Assembly: GCA_029216955.1 (NCBI GenBank)
Contig: JANAVB010003400.1
Span: forward strand, 18,369,451-18,433,450
DNA from: Iris pallida
Taxonomy: Eukaryota > Streptophyta > Magnoliopsida > Asparagales > Iridaceae
Direction: 5' to 3'
DNA length: 64,000 bases
Shown here: positions 22,835 to 34,900 of the stretch, in pieces
Layout: each line of letters opens with the position of its first letter
Numbering within the stretch: the stretch's first letter is position 1
Made by a program: the position numbers and the translations under genes
The notes under the pieces: model-generated
Told to the model about the DNA's origin: nothing
Database searches by the model: none
Seen by the model: only the letters and a program-made list of their open reading frames with translations

Positions 22835-25596
22835 CACTTATTCATTAGTTTTTGCCTCTTTTATATCATTTCAACACATAGGAAAAGAAAGGTTTGTCCA
22901 TTCTTCCCCAATCCATAGATTTCTCATTTTAAATCCTTTTTAACTCTAGTTTCTTGCATTAGAACCTAATACTCTCCTATTTTCTGATTATGGGGTTTAA
23001 TCCCAGCTTTGGGACAATTTGGGAGCATTTGGCTAGCAAGGAGGAATCCTCCATTTGGAGCTTTTTTATGCTTTTTGCATCTCTAGGTAAAACTCCACAA
23101 ATTGATCTAAAATTCTGTTTTCTTTGCATTTAGGGCTAGATCTAGGAGTCCCCTAGCTGTCCCTGAAATTTGGGTAGATTTTGTATCCGTTTGGTGTCCG
23201 TATCGGACACGTGTCATAGTGTATGTATAGGTGTTCGATTTTTGTAAAACCAATTACATGAATTTGTAGATCTAAATAATTATATTAATTTTTGTGAAGA
23301 CTGAGTCGTGTTTGGTGTCGTTTTCGTGTCGTAATTTGTGATGGACATGTAGCACGGGGGCTCGGTCGGGTGCCCTGCTGCCCGTGTCCGATTTCTCATT
23401 GGATATGACACTTCGTGACACCATATTTGGCGTGTACGTGGCCCTAGTGACTGACTTGACTCCCACAAAATTTTGTGGGTCCTCGTTCAGTGTGCGCGGA
23501 GAAATCAACCGCGCACCGACCTCACACTGCTCGTGCACGCTGTGCGCATCTCCTGCATTTTGGGGCTGACATAGGACACGATACTTCACTAGGTCACGTG
23601 AAATTTGACGAGGTGATGGGTCCCATGTCTGACTAGACCCTCACCAAGTTTTGTGATACTTGGTTGCGAGTCGAAGAAGTTCTCGATCTCGCATCGAAAT
23701 TCCTGACATGCATACAAGCAAAATTTGAGCCACTGATACGCTCTCGTATCGACACATCGATACCACTTGGACACGGGGCAGGGTGTTCAGTCCCTAGCCC
23801 TATATCCCACGTGTTACTGTGCAAAATCATGGCTTGTCTCGAGCACTGAATCGTGTCCAATTGGACACGACATGGCTGTACGAGACAGCCTTACCTGACA
23901 GTTCTGTCACTGTCGGGTTTTCCTTTTTGACACTTCGTGTCCACACATTAGACACGATTTTGGATACGTGTTTGACACATGTGTGACACTTCCCCTCTGA
24001 CACATGTTGTATGATGATTTTAAATGATTTGGTTCGAAAGAACAATGCGTATGGACTGAGTACATTTTCCATTTTTTTGACAGTTTTTAATTGATCACTG
24101 ATTCAACCCTGTCACACATTACCACACTGAAATCTTTGATACAACACACTATTTTTCTAGTTGAGTACCAGTTTGTTTGGTGTTTGAATACCTATTTTTG
24201 GTTTTAGATGCCTGGTCGATATTCAAGTAAAACCTGAGACTGAATATATCATGAGTTTACTGATTTGGTTAAATTGGTTTTTTTGATGTTAATTAGATGA
24301 TCTTTTATGATAATTTCAATTGTAACTGTTAACTAGAATACCATGTATATATTTGGATTCATATTGGGTTTTAGTATTCGGTTTTTGAATGAAATAGGGG
24401 TTTTGATTTAGTCCTTACCTGAATGGTATGAGCCAGGTATATATATGATGTGTGCTGTGAATATATACACTGAATTCCTGAGTTCGATACACTATTTCCA
24501 TACACACACTTTGCATATTGAAACCTGAGAACAGTGAAGGGATGACTCGAGATTAGGATGGTGTATATATATGAAGGTTAGATGTGAAATAGGTAAGGGA
24601 GTCAAATCCTATACATATTCCATATATGTGTGTGAATGCAAATAGATAGGTATTGGGTTACCATGGGATAATATATATGACTGATGGGATATCCAGATTT
24701 GTATCCTAGGGTGCCCAATATATTTAGCATAGTAGCATGACAAGTAGGAAGCTATTTTGGGTGTGTGGGTTCCTGATTTCAGGCATGCCCAGGCCATTTG
24801 GTCACTGTTCAGACCATTGTAGCAGTAGGCATTTGCCTTGGCATGTAATGTCTTGGGTGGCATTGCATTTTATGCAATGCAGCAGCAGGGCAACTGCCTG
24901 CCCTTGTCGACAGCCCCTTCCATGTTGACAGTCCATCCAGTCCCCCTAACCCTTGTGAGTGAGTGGTGAGTTAGCTAGTAAAATATTGGAATGTTTGAGA
25001 GGGTGTATTAGTGTTAGATAATTGTTAGGATATTGAAATAGAGTGGTTTGATAGTTGAGTTATATGTATATATGTGAATCTAAAATCTGAGGGCTGAGAC
25101 ACTCACACACTCACACAAACACATGAAATCTAATTACAACTATACACACACATGCCTATGCCTAAACTAAGAACCACTAATTCCTGAATTCACTCATTCA
25201 CCTTTGGCACACACTATTGTATCACATATACATGTCCCACACTCACACTCTAGTCTAGGTTGCACACACACAAGTTAGTTGTAAACACACTCACATGTCC
25301 ATCTCCATATGTATTATAAAGGTTGATGGCCTATATGTATATATATAAATATTTTGTCTATATGGCATATAGCCTATGAGTGTATACCTCTATATGATGA
25401 TAATACCTATATATACCATGCCTAGTATAGCTTTGCATATCATTCTATAACCTATGGTATATATATACATTATATTTGGTGTGTGGTACTTGGCATGGTT
25501 GTACTAGTGTGGTCCTATTGGCTTGTGCTTGTACTTGATTGCTAGATTAGGCTTGGTTAGGCCTAGTGAGACTTGATGGATTAGGATCGACCTAGT

Positions 25597-25712
25597 TTGA
25601 CTAGATGTTGACTTGAGTTGACCTAGAGTTGACCCAAGTTTAACTTAGACCCAGTTTGACCTAGACAGTTGACCAAGTTTGACTTACAGTTGACTTTGAC
25701 CTAGATTTGACT
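25597..25712 (+). promoter_or_regulatory. TTGAC (W-box core) array in LTR-A
   Basis: Ten TTGAC cores in about 115 bases, each followed by C or T, matching the W-box TTGACY bound by WRKY factors (established knowledge). The array is repeated in LTR-B at 30568-30683. Confidence 0.6.
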
Positions 25713-27021
25713 TAGAATCATGTAGATGCATCATAAACATCATCTGTCTTATTTTAAACATATTATAACCTATATTTCTCTGTTTAGGACATTGTGACTC
25801 TGTTGCAGACATCTGATATTATACTACTCTTTTCAGAGTATCAGGCGAGTACATTCTCTGATAGTTCTCTCATTATTGTCAGTTACTGTACTTCAGTTCT
25901 AGTTAGCTTTATGTGATTCTCTGTTACTACACGTATGGATATTTATGGATTCATGTATGCGACACACTTACCCTATTATCTGGCCTCTATTACTGGAATC
26001 ATTACTAGTATCATTGTGTTTGGCTGGACTCTCTCGATTCTCGTGTCTTGTACTAGATTCACTTGTATTACGGGGCGGGGAAATATTGAGTAAGACATGT
26101 AGACATACCCCAAATCTGGAATCTCCTAACTGAAATCTACTGGAAGCATAGCCGTCTCTCGTCTGATCAGTGAGAGATGTGCCTGATACCTACAGCCGTT
26201 TATATGTCGATCTCAGTATTTTGAAACACACTATTAGATTATAGCTGGTCTCACCTGGATTCTTGATCACTGACTAGAATCATCTTGTACTGGATTCATC
26301 TTGTATGAGATTCGTCCCGTACTGGATTTACATAGGATTACACTTGTTTATATTTACTGTCTGGACTTATACCATGTTACTCTAGTTCAGCTAGTTTCTA
26401 TTTACATTCTTCATTGCCATGATTCTACTCTTGTTTTAGTTACTTTACTTTCTTGTATCTTGTCTGTTTCTCTATATCATCACCTGAATATAATCCACCA
26501 TGTTCATCAATAAAACTGTCTATAACTGCTTTATAGTTTCCTGTCATTTACTTGGGTTTTCTTGATGAGTTGTACTCGTTCCTGTCCTGACTGGACCTGT
26601 TGAAATTTTTACAGATGATTGTCCTGAGGACACATGCCCTACATATTACGGACCAGGAGATGGCTTAGCTACCTATGGCCCCGACACTCAGGAGTGATCG
26701 GAAGATTAGCTAGTTGTCTTGTTTTAGCTTTCATGCTTTAGAACTTGAGTTGTAAATAAGTTGAGATATGTAGTTTGAGATTGTCTGAGATTATAGTATT
26801 TAGTAGTTGGTTTTATTGCTGTTATTTAGTCTTAGTTATAATCGTCTGTGTTATTATATCGTGCTTAGACTGTGATTGAGATTACATTATATCTATACTT
26901 GTCCTCCGTTAGGAGTTGATATTTTGACAAGTACATTATATAATTGCGTGATTTGTTGGTTAGATAGTGACCTAGAACAGCGTTCTACCGTCGACACTCA
27001 CAGTGGGTGCGGGTCATGACA

Positions 27022-27650
27022 CGTTTTTAGTGGTGGCCCATACAGGTCGAGAGTCGCATTAGTGCGATATCGTGGTAGTACGACGACTTAGTTGTGCTAC
27101 TGCGAGCCTGTAATAGGATTGAGCGATAGGCATCAACGGAGAGGTACTCAATCACAGTTAGGACTACTTGAGAAGATTCCTGGGATGACCCTTGAGAATC
27201 TCGTTATAACTATCCCGAAATTCGATTCTGACAGTATCTGTCTATCTTCCTTGATTCATCGTTGAATTTGATTCTTGGTATTCATTATTGACTTAATTTT
27301 CTTCCAAGATAACATTATGGGCTAGGTTGCCTCAGTCATGAAATCTAGAGTCTTCTACAGCCATATCAGTTGGTTGGGCGATGAGATAGAGTCTGATTTT
27401 GGATGTATTTCTCGGGTGTAGGAATTTAAAGTTTTTACAGCCAAGCTAGCGACAATGTAAAAATTTTAAATACCATGATTCTAGATGTATGTACATTAGT
27501 TGTGGACTCTATGGATTATCGCAGCCATACTTACTGGTGTGATGAGGATTCTGGTAGCATGGTTCTGAATAGACGGGTATGATTATCAGATTGCAGAATA
27601 GATACCATATAGATGGTGCCCTAGTATAATTGAGTGGAATATCAGGGTGG
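27022..27650 (+). other. Residual internal region of the long-LTR element
   Basis: 629 bases between the LTRs with no coding frame. It starts CGTTTTTAGTGGTGGCCCAT. The TTTTTAGTGGT part resembles the spacer and first bases of a tRNA-Met primer site (TGGTATCAGAGC), but the rest does not match. The right border cuts into LTR-B, so a deletion has removed the 3' internal part, the polypurine tract and the LTR-B start. Confidence 0.65.
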
Positions 27651-30600
27651 ATACAATGATTTGTGATTTTCATTAAATGACATATGACTTAAGCCTATGG
27701 CCCATAACTAGAAGCCCTAACCCTAACCAAACCCTAAGTGACCAGCCACATAGGGATCCCCACTCTATATAAACAATTATTCATTAGTTCTTGCCTCTTT
27801 TATATCATTTCAACACATAGGAAAAGAAAGGTTTGTCCATTCTTCCCCAATCTATAGATTTCTCATTTTAAATCCTTTTTAACTCTAGTTTCTTGCATTA
27901 GAACCTAATACTCTTCTATTTTCTGATTGTGGGATTTAATCCCAGCTTTGGGATAATTTGGGAGCATTTGGCTAGCAAGGAGGAATCTCCCATTTGGAAC
28001 TTTTTTATGTTTTTTGCACCTACAGGTAAAATGCCACAAATTGATCTAAAATTCTATTTTCTTTGCATTTAGGGCTAGATCTAGGAGTCCCCTAGCTGTC
28101 CCTGAAATTTGGGTGAATTTCGTGTCCGTTTGGTGTCCGTATCGGACACGTGTCATAGTGTATGTATAGGTTTTCGACGAAATGCCTCTAAGGATTTTAT
28201 TTTTGATTTGTGTAAAACCAATTACATGAATTTATAGATCTAGATAATTATATTAATTTTTGTGAAGACTGAGTCGTGTTTGGTGTCATTTTCGTGTCGT
28301 AATTTATGATGGACACGCAGCACGGGGGCTCGGTCGGGTGCCCTGCTGCCCGTGTACGATTTCTCATTAGACACGACACTTTGTGACACCATATTTGGCA
28401 TGTACGTGGCCCTAGTAACTGACAGGACTCCCACAAAATTTTGTGTGTCCTCGTTCAGTGTGCGCGAAGAAATCAACCGCGCACCGACCTCATACTGCTC
28501 GTGCACGCTGTGTGCATCCCCTACATTTCGAGGCTGACACAGGACACGACACTTCACTAGGACACGTAAAATTTGACGAGGTGATGGGTCTCATGTCTGA
28601 CTAGACCCTCACCAAGTTTCGTGAGACTTGGTTGCGAGTCGAGGAAGTTCCCGAGCTCGCATCGAAATTCCTGACACGCACACACGCAAAATTCGAGCCA
28701 CTGATACGCTCTCGTATCGACACATCGACACCACTTGGACACGTGGTAGGGTGTTCAGTCCCTAGCCCTATATCCCATGTGTTACTGTACAAAATCATGG
28801 CTTGTCTTGAGCACTGATTCGTGTCCAATCGGACACAATATGGCTGTACGAGACAGCCTTACCTGACAGTTCTGTCACTGTCGAGTTTCCCTTTTTGACA
28901 CTTCGTGTCCACATATTAGACACAGTTTTGGACACGTGATTGACACATGTGTGACACTTCCCTTCTGACACATGTTGTATGATGATTTTGAATGATTTAG
29001 TTCGAATGAACAATGCGTATGGACTGAGTACATTTTCCATTTTTTTGACAGTTTTGAATTGATCACTGATTCAACCCTGTCACACATTGCCATACTGAAA
29101 TCTTTAATACAACACACAATTTTTCCAGTTGAGTACCAGTTTGTTTGGTGTTTGAATACCTGTTTTTGGGTTTAGATGCGTGGTCGATATTCAAGTAAAA
29201 CCTGAGACTGAATGTATCATGAGTTTACTGATTTGGTTAAATTGGTTTTTTTGATGTTAATTAGATGATTTTTATGATAATTTCAATTGTAACTGTTAAC
29301 TAGAATACCATGTATACATTTGGATTCATATTGGGTTTCAGTATTTGGTTTTCGAATGAAATGGGGGTTTTGATTTAGTCCTTACCTGAATGGTATGAGC
29401 CAGGTATATATATGATGTGTGCTGTGAATATATACACTGAATTCCTGAGTTCAATATACTATTTCCATACACACACTTTGTATATTGAAACCTGAGAACA
29501 GTGAAGGGATGACTCGAGATTAGGATGGTGTATATATATGAGGGTTAGATGTGAAATAGGTAAGGGAGTGAAATCCTATACATATTCTATATATGTGTGT
29601 GAATGCAAATAGATAGGTATTGGGTTACCATAGGATAATATATAGGACTGATGGGATGTCCAAATTTGCATCCTAGGGTGCCCAATACATTTAGCATAGT
29701 AGCATGACAAGTAGGAAGCTATTTTGGGAGTGTGGGTTCCTGATTTCAAGCATGCCCAGGCCATTTGGTCACTGTTCAGGCCATTGTAGCAGTAGGCATT
29801 TTCCTTGGCATGTAATGTCTTGGATGGCATTACATTTTTTGTAATGCAGCAGCAGGGCAACTGGCTGTCCTTGTGGACAGCCCCTTCCATGTTGACAGTC
29901 CATCCAGCCCTCCTAACCCTTGTGAGTGAGTGGTGAGTTAGCTAGTAAAATATTAGAATGTTTGAGAGGGTGTATTAGTGTTAGATAATTGTTAGGATAT
30001 TGAAATAGAGTGGTTTGACAGTTGAGTTATATGTATATATGTGAATCTGAAATCTGAGGACTGAGACACTCACACACTCACACAAACACATGAAATCTAA
30101 TTACAACTACACACACACATGCCTATGCCTAAACTAAGAACCACTAATTCCAGAATTCACTCATTCACCTTTGGCACACACTATTATATCACATATACAG
30201 GTCCCACACTCACACTCTAGTCTAGGTTGCACACACACACAAGTTAGTTGTAAAGTCACTCACATGTCTATCTCCATATGTATTATAATGGTTAATGGCC
30301 TATATGTATATATATATAAATATTTTGTCTATATGGCATATAGCCTATGAGTGTATACCTCTATATGATGATAATACCTATATATACCATGCCTAGTATA
30401 GCTTTGCATATCATTCTATAGCCTATGGTACATATATACATTATATTTGGTGTGTGGTACTTGGCATGGTTGTACTAGTGTTGTCCTACTGGCTTGTGCT
30501 TGTACTTGATTGCTAGATTAGGCTTGGTTAGGCCTAGTGAGACTTGATGGACTAGGATCGACCTAGTTTGACTAGATGTTGACTTGGGTTAACCCAGAGT

Positions 30601-32022
30601 TGACCCAAGTTTGACTTAGACCCAGTTTGACCTAGACAGTTGACTAGGTTTGACTTAGAGTTGACTTTGACCTAGATTTGACTTAGAATCATGTAGATGC
30701 ATCATAAACATCATTTGTCTCATTTTAAACACATTATAACCTATATTTCTCTGTTTAGGACATTGTGACTCTGTTGCAGACATCTGATATTATACTACTC
30801 TTTTCAGAGTATCAGGCGAGTACATTCTCTGATAGTTCTTTTATTATTTGTCAGTTACTGTACTTCAGTTCTAGTTAGCTTTATGTGATTCTCTGTTACC
30901 ACATGTATGGGTATTTTTGGATTCATGTATGTGACACACTTACCATATTGTCTGGCCTCTATTACTGGAATCATTCTGGAATCATTACTAGTATCATCGT
31001 GTTTTGCTGGACTCTCTCGATTCTCGTGTCTTGTACTGGATTCATTTGTATTGCGGGGCGGGGAAATATTGAGTAAGACATGTAGACATACCCCAAATCT
31101 GGAATCTTCTAACTGGAATCTACTGGAAGCATAGTCGTCTCTCGCCTGATCAGTGAGAGATGTGCCTGATACCTATAGCCGTTTACATGTCGATCTCAGT
31201 ATTTTAAAACACACTATTAGATTATAGCTAGTCTCACCTGGATTCTTGATCACTAACTAGAATCGTCTTGTACTGGATTCATCTTGTATGAGATTCGTCC
31301 CGTACTAGATTTACATAGGATTACACTTGTTTACATTTACTGTCTGGACTTATACTATGTTACTCAAGTTCAGCTAGTTTCTATTTACAGTTCTCTTGTT
31401 TTAGTTACTTTACTTTCTTGTATCTTGTCTGTTTCTCTATACCATCACCTGAATATAATCCACCATGTTCATCAATAAACTGTCTATAACTGCTTTATAG
31501 TTTCCTGTCATTTACTTGGGTTTTTTTGATGAGTTGTACTCGTTCCTGTCCTGATTGGACCTGTTGAAAATTTTACAGATGATTACCCTGAGGACACATG
31601 CCCTACATATTATGGACCAGGAGATGGCTTAGCTACCTATAGCCCCGACACTCAGGAGTGATCGGGAGATGAGCTAGTTGTCTTGTTTTAGCTTTCATGC
31701 TTTAGAACTTGAGTTGTAAATAAGTTGAGATATGTAGTTTGAGATTGTCTGAGATTATAGTATTTAGTAGTTGGTTTTATTGCTATTATTTAGTCTTAGT
31801 TATAATCTTCTGTGTTATCATATCGTGCTTAGACTGTGATTGAGATTACATTATATCTATATTTGTCCTCCGTTCGGAGTTGATATTTTGACAAGTACAT
31901 TATATAATTGCGTGATTTGTTGGTTAGATAGTGACCTAGAACAGCGTTCTACCGTCGACTCTGCGGCGTAGGCTGGGCGTTGTTACGTGCTCGTACCCTC
32001 ACAGTGGGTGCGAGTCGTGACA
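27651..32022 (+). repeat. Long-LTR element, LTR-B (5'-truncated)
   Basis: Homologous along its length to about 22712-27021 of LTR-A, with scattered substitutions and a few indels. It includes TATA (27766-27773), the GACAC-rich zone (28120-28975) and the TTGAC array (30568-30683). It ends GAGTCGTGACA followed by TCCCC. It keeps the GC-rich 39-base stretch near 31960 that LTR-A lost. Confidence 0.9.
30568..30683 (+). promoter_or_regulatory. TTGAC (W-box core) array in LTR-B
   Basis: Counterpart of 25597-25712. It again has about ten TTGAC cores, although one LTR-A copy is changed to TTAAC and another position has gained the core. Confidence 0.6.
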
Positions 32023-32027
32023 TCCCC
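32023..32027 (+). other. Target-site duplication TCCCC (right)
   Basis: Pairs with 22268-22272. Confidence 0.9.
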
Positions 32028-34216
32028 TCAGCCTCCCTTGGGCGGAGGCCCTTCTGGATCTCTTCAGCCTGGCTCCCCCGGCTGTGGCCGCTCCACTGCG
32101 TTGGCCCCCTCTCCCCCGGTACGTCTCGTCAGGGCGCCCCGGCGGTCGCCGCCCCATCTCCGGCAGCCTTGGCATGGCTGTCCGCAGCTCCAGCCCTCAG
32201 CGCGCCTTCCGCTGCCTCTCCCCCACCCCTCCCACATCAGCCGTCCCCTCATTGGGCCACCCGCCCCTTCTTTCCGCTTTGAATCCATGTATTCAAATTC
32301 TGCCGCTCTGGTCTCAACGAGCACAGTGTTGGAAGACGTAGCCTTCATTCCTTTAGGTGGCGCAATATCTCTCCCTTTAGGTGGTGCCACAACTCTCCCC
32401 GTAGGTGGTGCTCATACCCCCCTCCCTCATGTGGCGTGACCTACCCTCTTTCCGTGTGGCAATGTCCACCTTGCCTCAACAGCGCGATCGACGTCCCCCT
32501 CTCTGGACGTCTCTTCTGGTGCTGTCGCGCTACCTGTCTCCCCCTCCCTCGTTCCATCCCTCGGCATGAAGTCTTGGGTCGCACCGTCCCCACCTCTGCA
32601 GGCCATGGTGTGTGGCGCGGTGGTGCCACCAACTCAGGCTACACCCGCAGTTGTTGCTAGGTCCCTGGCCTCGGTCGGGGTAGGCGCTAGACGATCCTTA
32701 CGATCCTTCTATTTGCCATGAGTGTCTCCAAGCTCACCCACTAGGCCAGCCTCTCATGGCGCACCAGTCTCTTCATCACCCTACCCTGTCGTATGCTGAC
32801 ATCACCAAACTGGATCGCACGAGCCAGCACTTCACTCCTTTCTTGGAAGTTGAGCTGCCTGACATCGAATACTCTCACTCTTCAGAACCACACGAGATCC
32901 TGGTGCCTTTCTTTTCTCCTCCGAAGAGATATCCTCCTTATCGACTACATTCCCGTATACCTTTGTTCTCAAATTTTCTAGTGGATGCCCGAAGCTATCA
33001 CGGGTCCAGGAAAATGATTACCAGCTGGGGTCTTACCTCGGGTTTCAGGGTGGCACCCATGGATCCCAAACACTTATTCCTTCATCTATCCTCGGCCAGC
33101 GACCACAAGAACGTATGATCGAGAGGTACTGGCAGGATAGACTCACACACCATAAAAATAGTAAAATGGACTCCGGATTTTAACTCCAAAGAAGACTCAA
33201 CGATCGTATCTGCCTGGGTCGCCCTCCCGAACCTTCCCCTCATTTGCTTCGCCCTAGCAGCTTTAAAGAGGATCGCCAACTCCTTCGAGACGTTTGTAGC
33301 CATTGCAGAAGAAACCTGCAGCCTATCCAAGGGAAACTATGCCAAGATCTGCATAGAACTTGATTTATCAAAAGACCTCCCCAAGCGTATACAAATTTTG
33401 CTCGGCAACAAGATTCACACCCAACAAATCTTATACAATAACAACATCATATTTTGTAAACACTACCATATGCGTGGATATCTCACCGAAAATTATTTTT
33501 ATAAGCACCCGAAACTGAAAAAGAATGTTATCCGTAAGACATCACACACTCAAGAGCCCAAGAAGTCACACCAATCCCCAATTCTTCCTTTACCTAACTC
33601 CCACATCCGATTTGAAGTCAGCACCGGAAAAGCACATGCCCAAGATCAAATTACCCCCGGAAGCACCGTCGTGCCCTACAAATCGTCAGCTCTCAACCTC
33701 ACCAACAAATTTGACATCCATGCTTCAGCCCTCGTAGATGCCACTGACACCGGAGACTTCAGCTCAGAAGGGGACACAGGGCAGAGTGGTGCCCTCGGAG
33801 GGGAGACTGAGGTACCTACGAAGCCTACAACACCGAACAATCCTTCAAAAACATGGAACAAAGAGGACCTCCAACCCTCCGACATAGAAGCGTATACTAT
33901 CCTCCACAACATGACAGACATTAGTGCGGGGGCCCTGGCCAACATAGGTCAAGCACCGGTGGCAAGGTTGCAACAAGCCATTGACGCCGGCATCACCACC
34001 TCGAACAACTACTTCAGAGCATTAGCAGAGATAGTTAGAGAGGTCTATATACACCCGAACGAGGACACAGACGGAATCACTACGGCAGATAGAAAGGATG
34101 CTCCCACCCCTAACAAATTAAGCAAAAGACGTGATAAAGAGGCCATGGCCATGACCACTAGGTCAGCCGCGAAACTCACGACCAAACCCCCTCTCCACAG
34201 CAACCTCTATGCTTAA
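32028..34216 (+). pseudogene. LINE-1 ORF1 (DUF4283-type, zinc knuckle decayed)
   Basis: ORF1 proteins of plant L1 elements bind the LINE RNA. Pieces in several frames align in order with LINE-2 ORF1: a proline-rich start; ADITKLDRTSQHFTPFLEVE; FRVAPMDPKHLFLHLS; then after a frameshift KIVKWTPDFNSKEDSTIVSA and LPNLPLICFALAALKRIA, the DUF4283-type signature. A zinc knuckle position at 33452-33500 reads FCKHYHMRGYLTENYF, with Tyr where Cys/His are expected. The last frame (33398-34216) is open for 272 codons and ends just before the endonuclease. A short tandem PLGGA repeat lies at 32352-32415. Confidence 0.8.
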
Positions 34217-34900
34217 CATCCTTTCTTGAAATATTAGAGGCCTCACGAACAAACCAACCTTGAGAATATTAAACAGTCTCAAGTGAATTCATAGAATCTA
34301 TATCCTAGTGATCATCGAACCTAAAATTCCTCTAAACAAACTGAGGTCCATTCAGTTGCAGTTAGGTTTCTCCTCGAGGATTGCCAGCTGCAACGATATT
34401 TTGATCCTCTCCGCGGCCGACGTGAAGCTTGGCATCATCCACGACTTGAAGCAGGCTCTCTCATGTTGTATAGAACACCCCATGCTTCATTCCCGTTCTC
34501 TCTTGTCTGCCGTTCATGGCAGCAGCGACATCCCTGAATGCAAACAGCTGTAGAAAGACTTGATAGACACCCATCAGAACCACACCAATCTCCCCTGGCT
34601 TTGTGTTGGAGACTTCAACGCTGTGACCTGCAGAGAAGAGAAGTCAGGTGGTCGACCCCCTCCCCCATTGGCTATCCATGACTTTAACAACTTTATTTTT
34701 AGCGCCCACCTATTCCCCCTACCGTATACCGACAGCGCCTTCACCTGGTGCAACATACAGGAAGGTGCTCGACGATAATTTTCCCGCCTTGATCGTGTCC
34801 TCATCAACTCGAAGTGGATAGATATGGAGATCAACTCAAGTCTCTCGCACCTCAATACGACCGAATCAGATCACTCCCCCTTCTCATAGAAATCAGTAGC
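34217..34900 (+). pseudogene. LINE-1 ORF2 endonuclease domain
   Basis: APE-type endonuclease nicks target DNA to prime reverse transcription. The start reads NILS-stop-NIRGL, where Trp is expected (TGG to TGA). Further on are VIIEPKIP, CVGDFNAVTCREEKSGGRP (the GDFN motif), FTWCNIQEG, SRLDRVLIN and the TTESDHSP motif. Several in-frame stops and small shifts break it. The matching LINE-2 domain is at 60687-61505. Confidence 0.87.

Larger units (their letters stand above)
22273..27021 (+). repeat. Long-LTR element, LTR-A (4,749 bp)
   Basis: TGTAACACCC at the left, GGTCATGACA at the right. A TATA box is at 22827-22834, leaving a very long R-U5 of about 4.1 kb. In order it holds a telo-box and site II motifs before TATA, a GACAC/GTGTC-rich zone (23170-24010), a CA-rich zone (25080-25280), and a TTGAC array (25597-25712). 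Compared with LTR-B it lacks about 39 bases near 26999 and about 30 bases near 23238. Open frames shared by both LTR copies are not convincing genes. Confidence 0.9.
22273..32022 (+). mobile_element. Long-LTR Gypsy-type element, internal region nearly lost
   Basis: It begins TGTAACACCC and ends GTCGTGACA, and is flanked by the 5-bp direct repeat TCCCC (22268-22272 and 32023-32027), which proves a single insertion into LINE-1. It consists of a 4,749-bp LTR, 629 bases of internal sequence, and a second LTR lacking about its first 440 bases. There is no gag or pol. It is either a deletion derivative of a Tekay/Del-like element or a non-autonomous LARD-like element. The direction is inferred from the LTR ends and TATA box. 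Confidence 0.9.

Noticed and set aside
23272..23589. 105-codon minus-strand frame also open in LTR-B (28240-28557)
   Set aside because: Both copies are LTRs of one element, so shared openness is by descent. It overlaps open frames on other strands in a CpG-rich zone, and no domain is recognisable.
27022..27060. tRNA-Met primer site after LTR-A
   Set aside because: AGTGGT fits, but the following bases (GGCCCATAC) do not match TATCAGAGC; too degraded to call.
32064..32390. Minus-strand frames in the GC-rich LINE-1 5' region
   Set aside because: Stops are rare in GC-rich DNA. The sense strand aligns with LINE ORF1 features.
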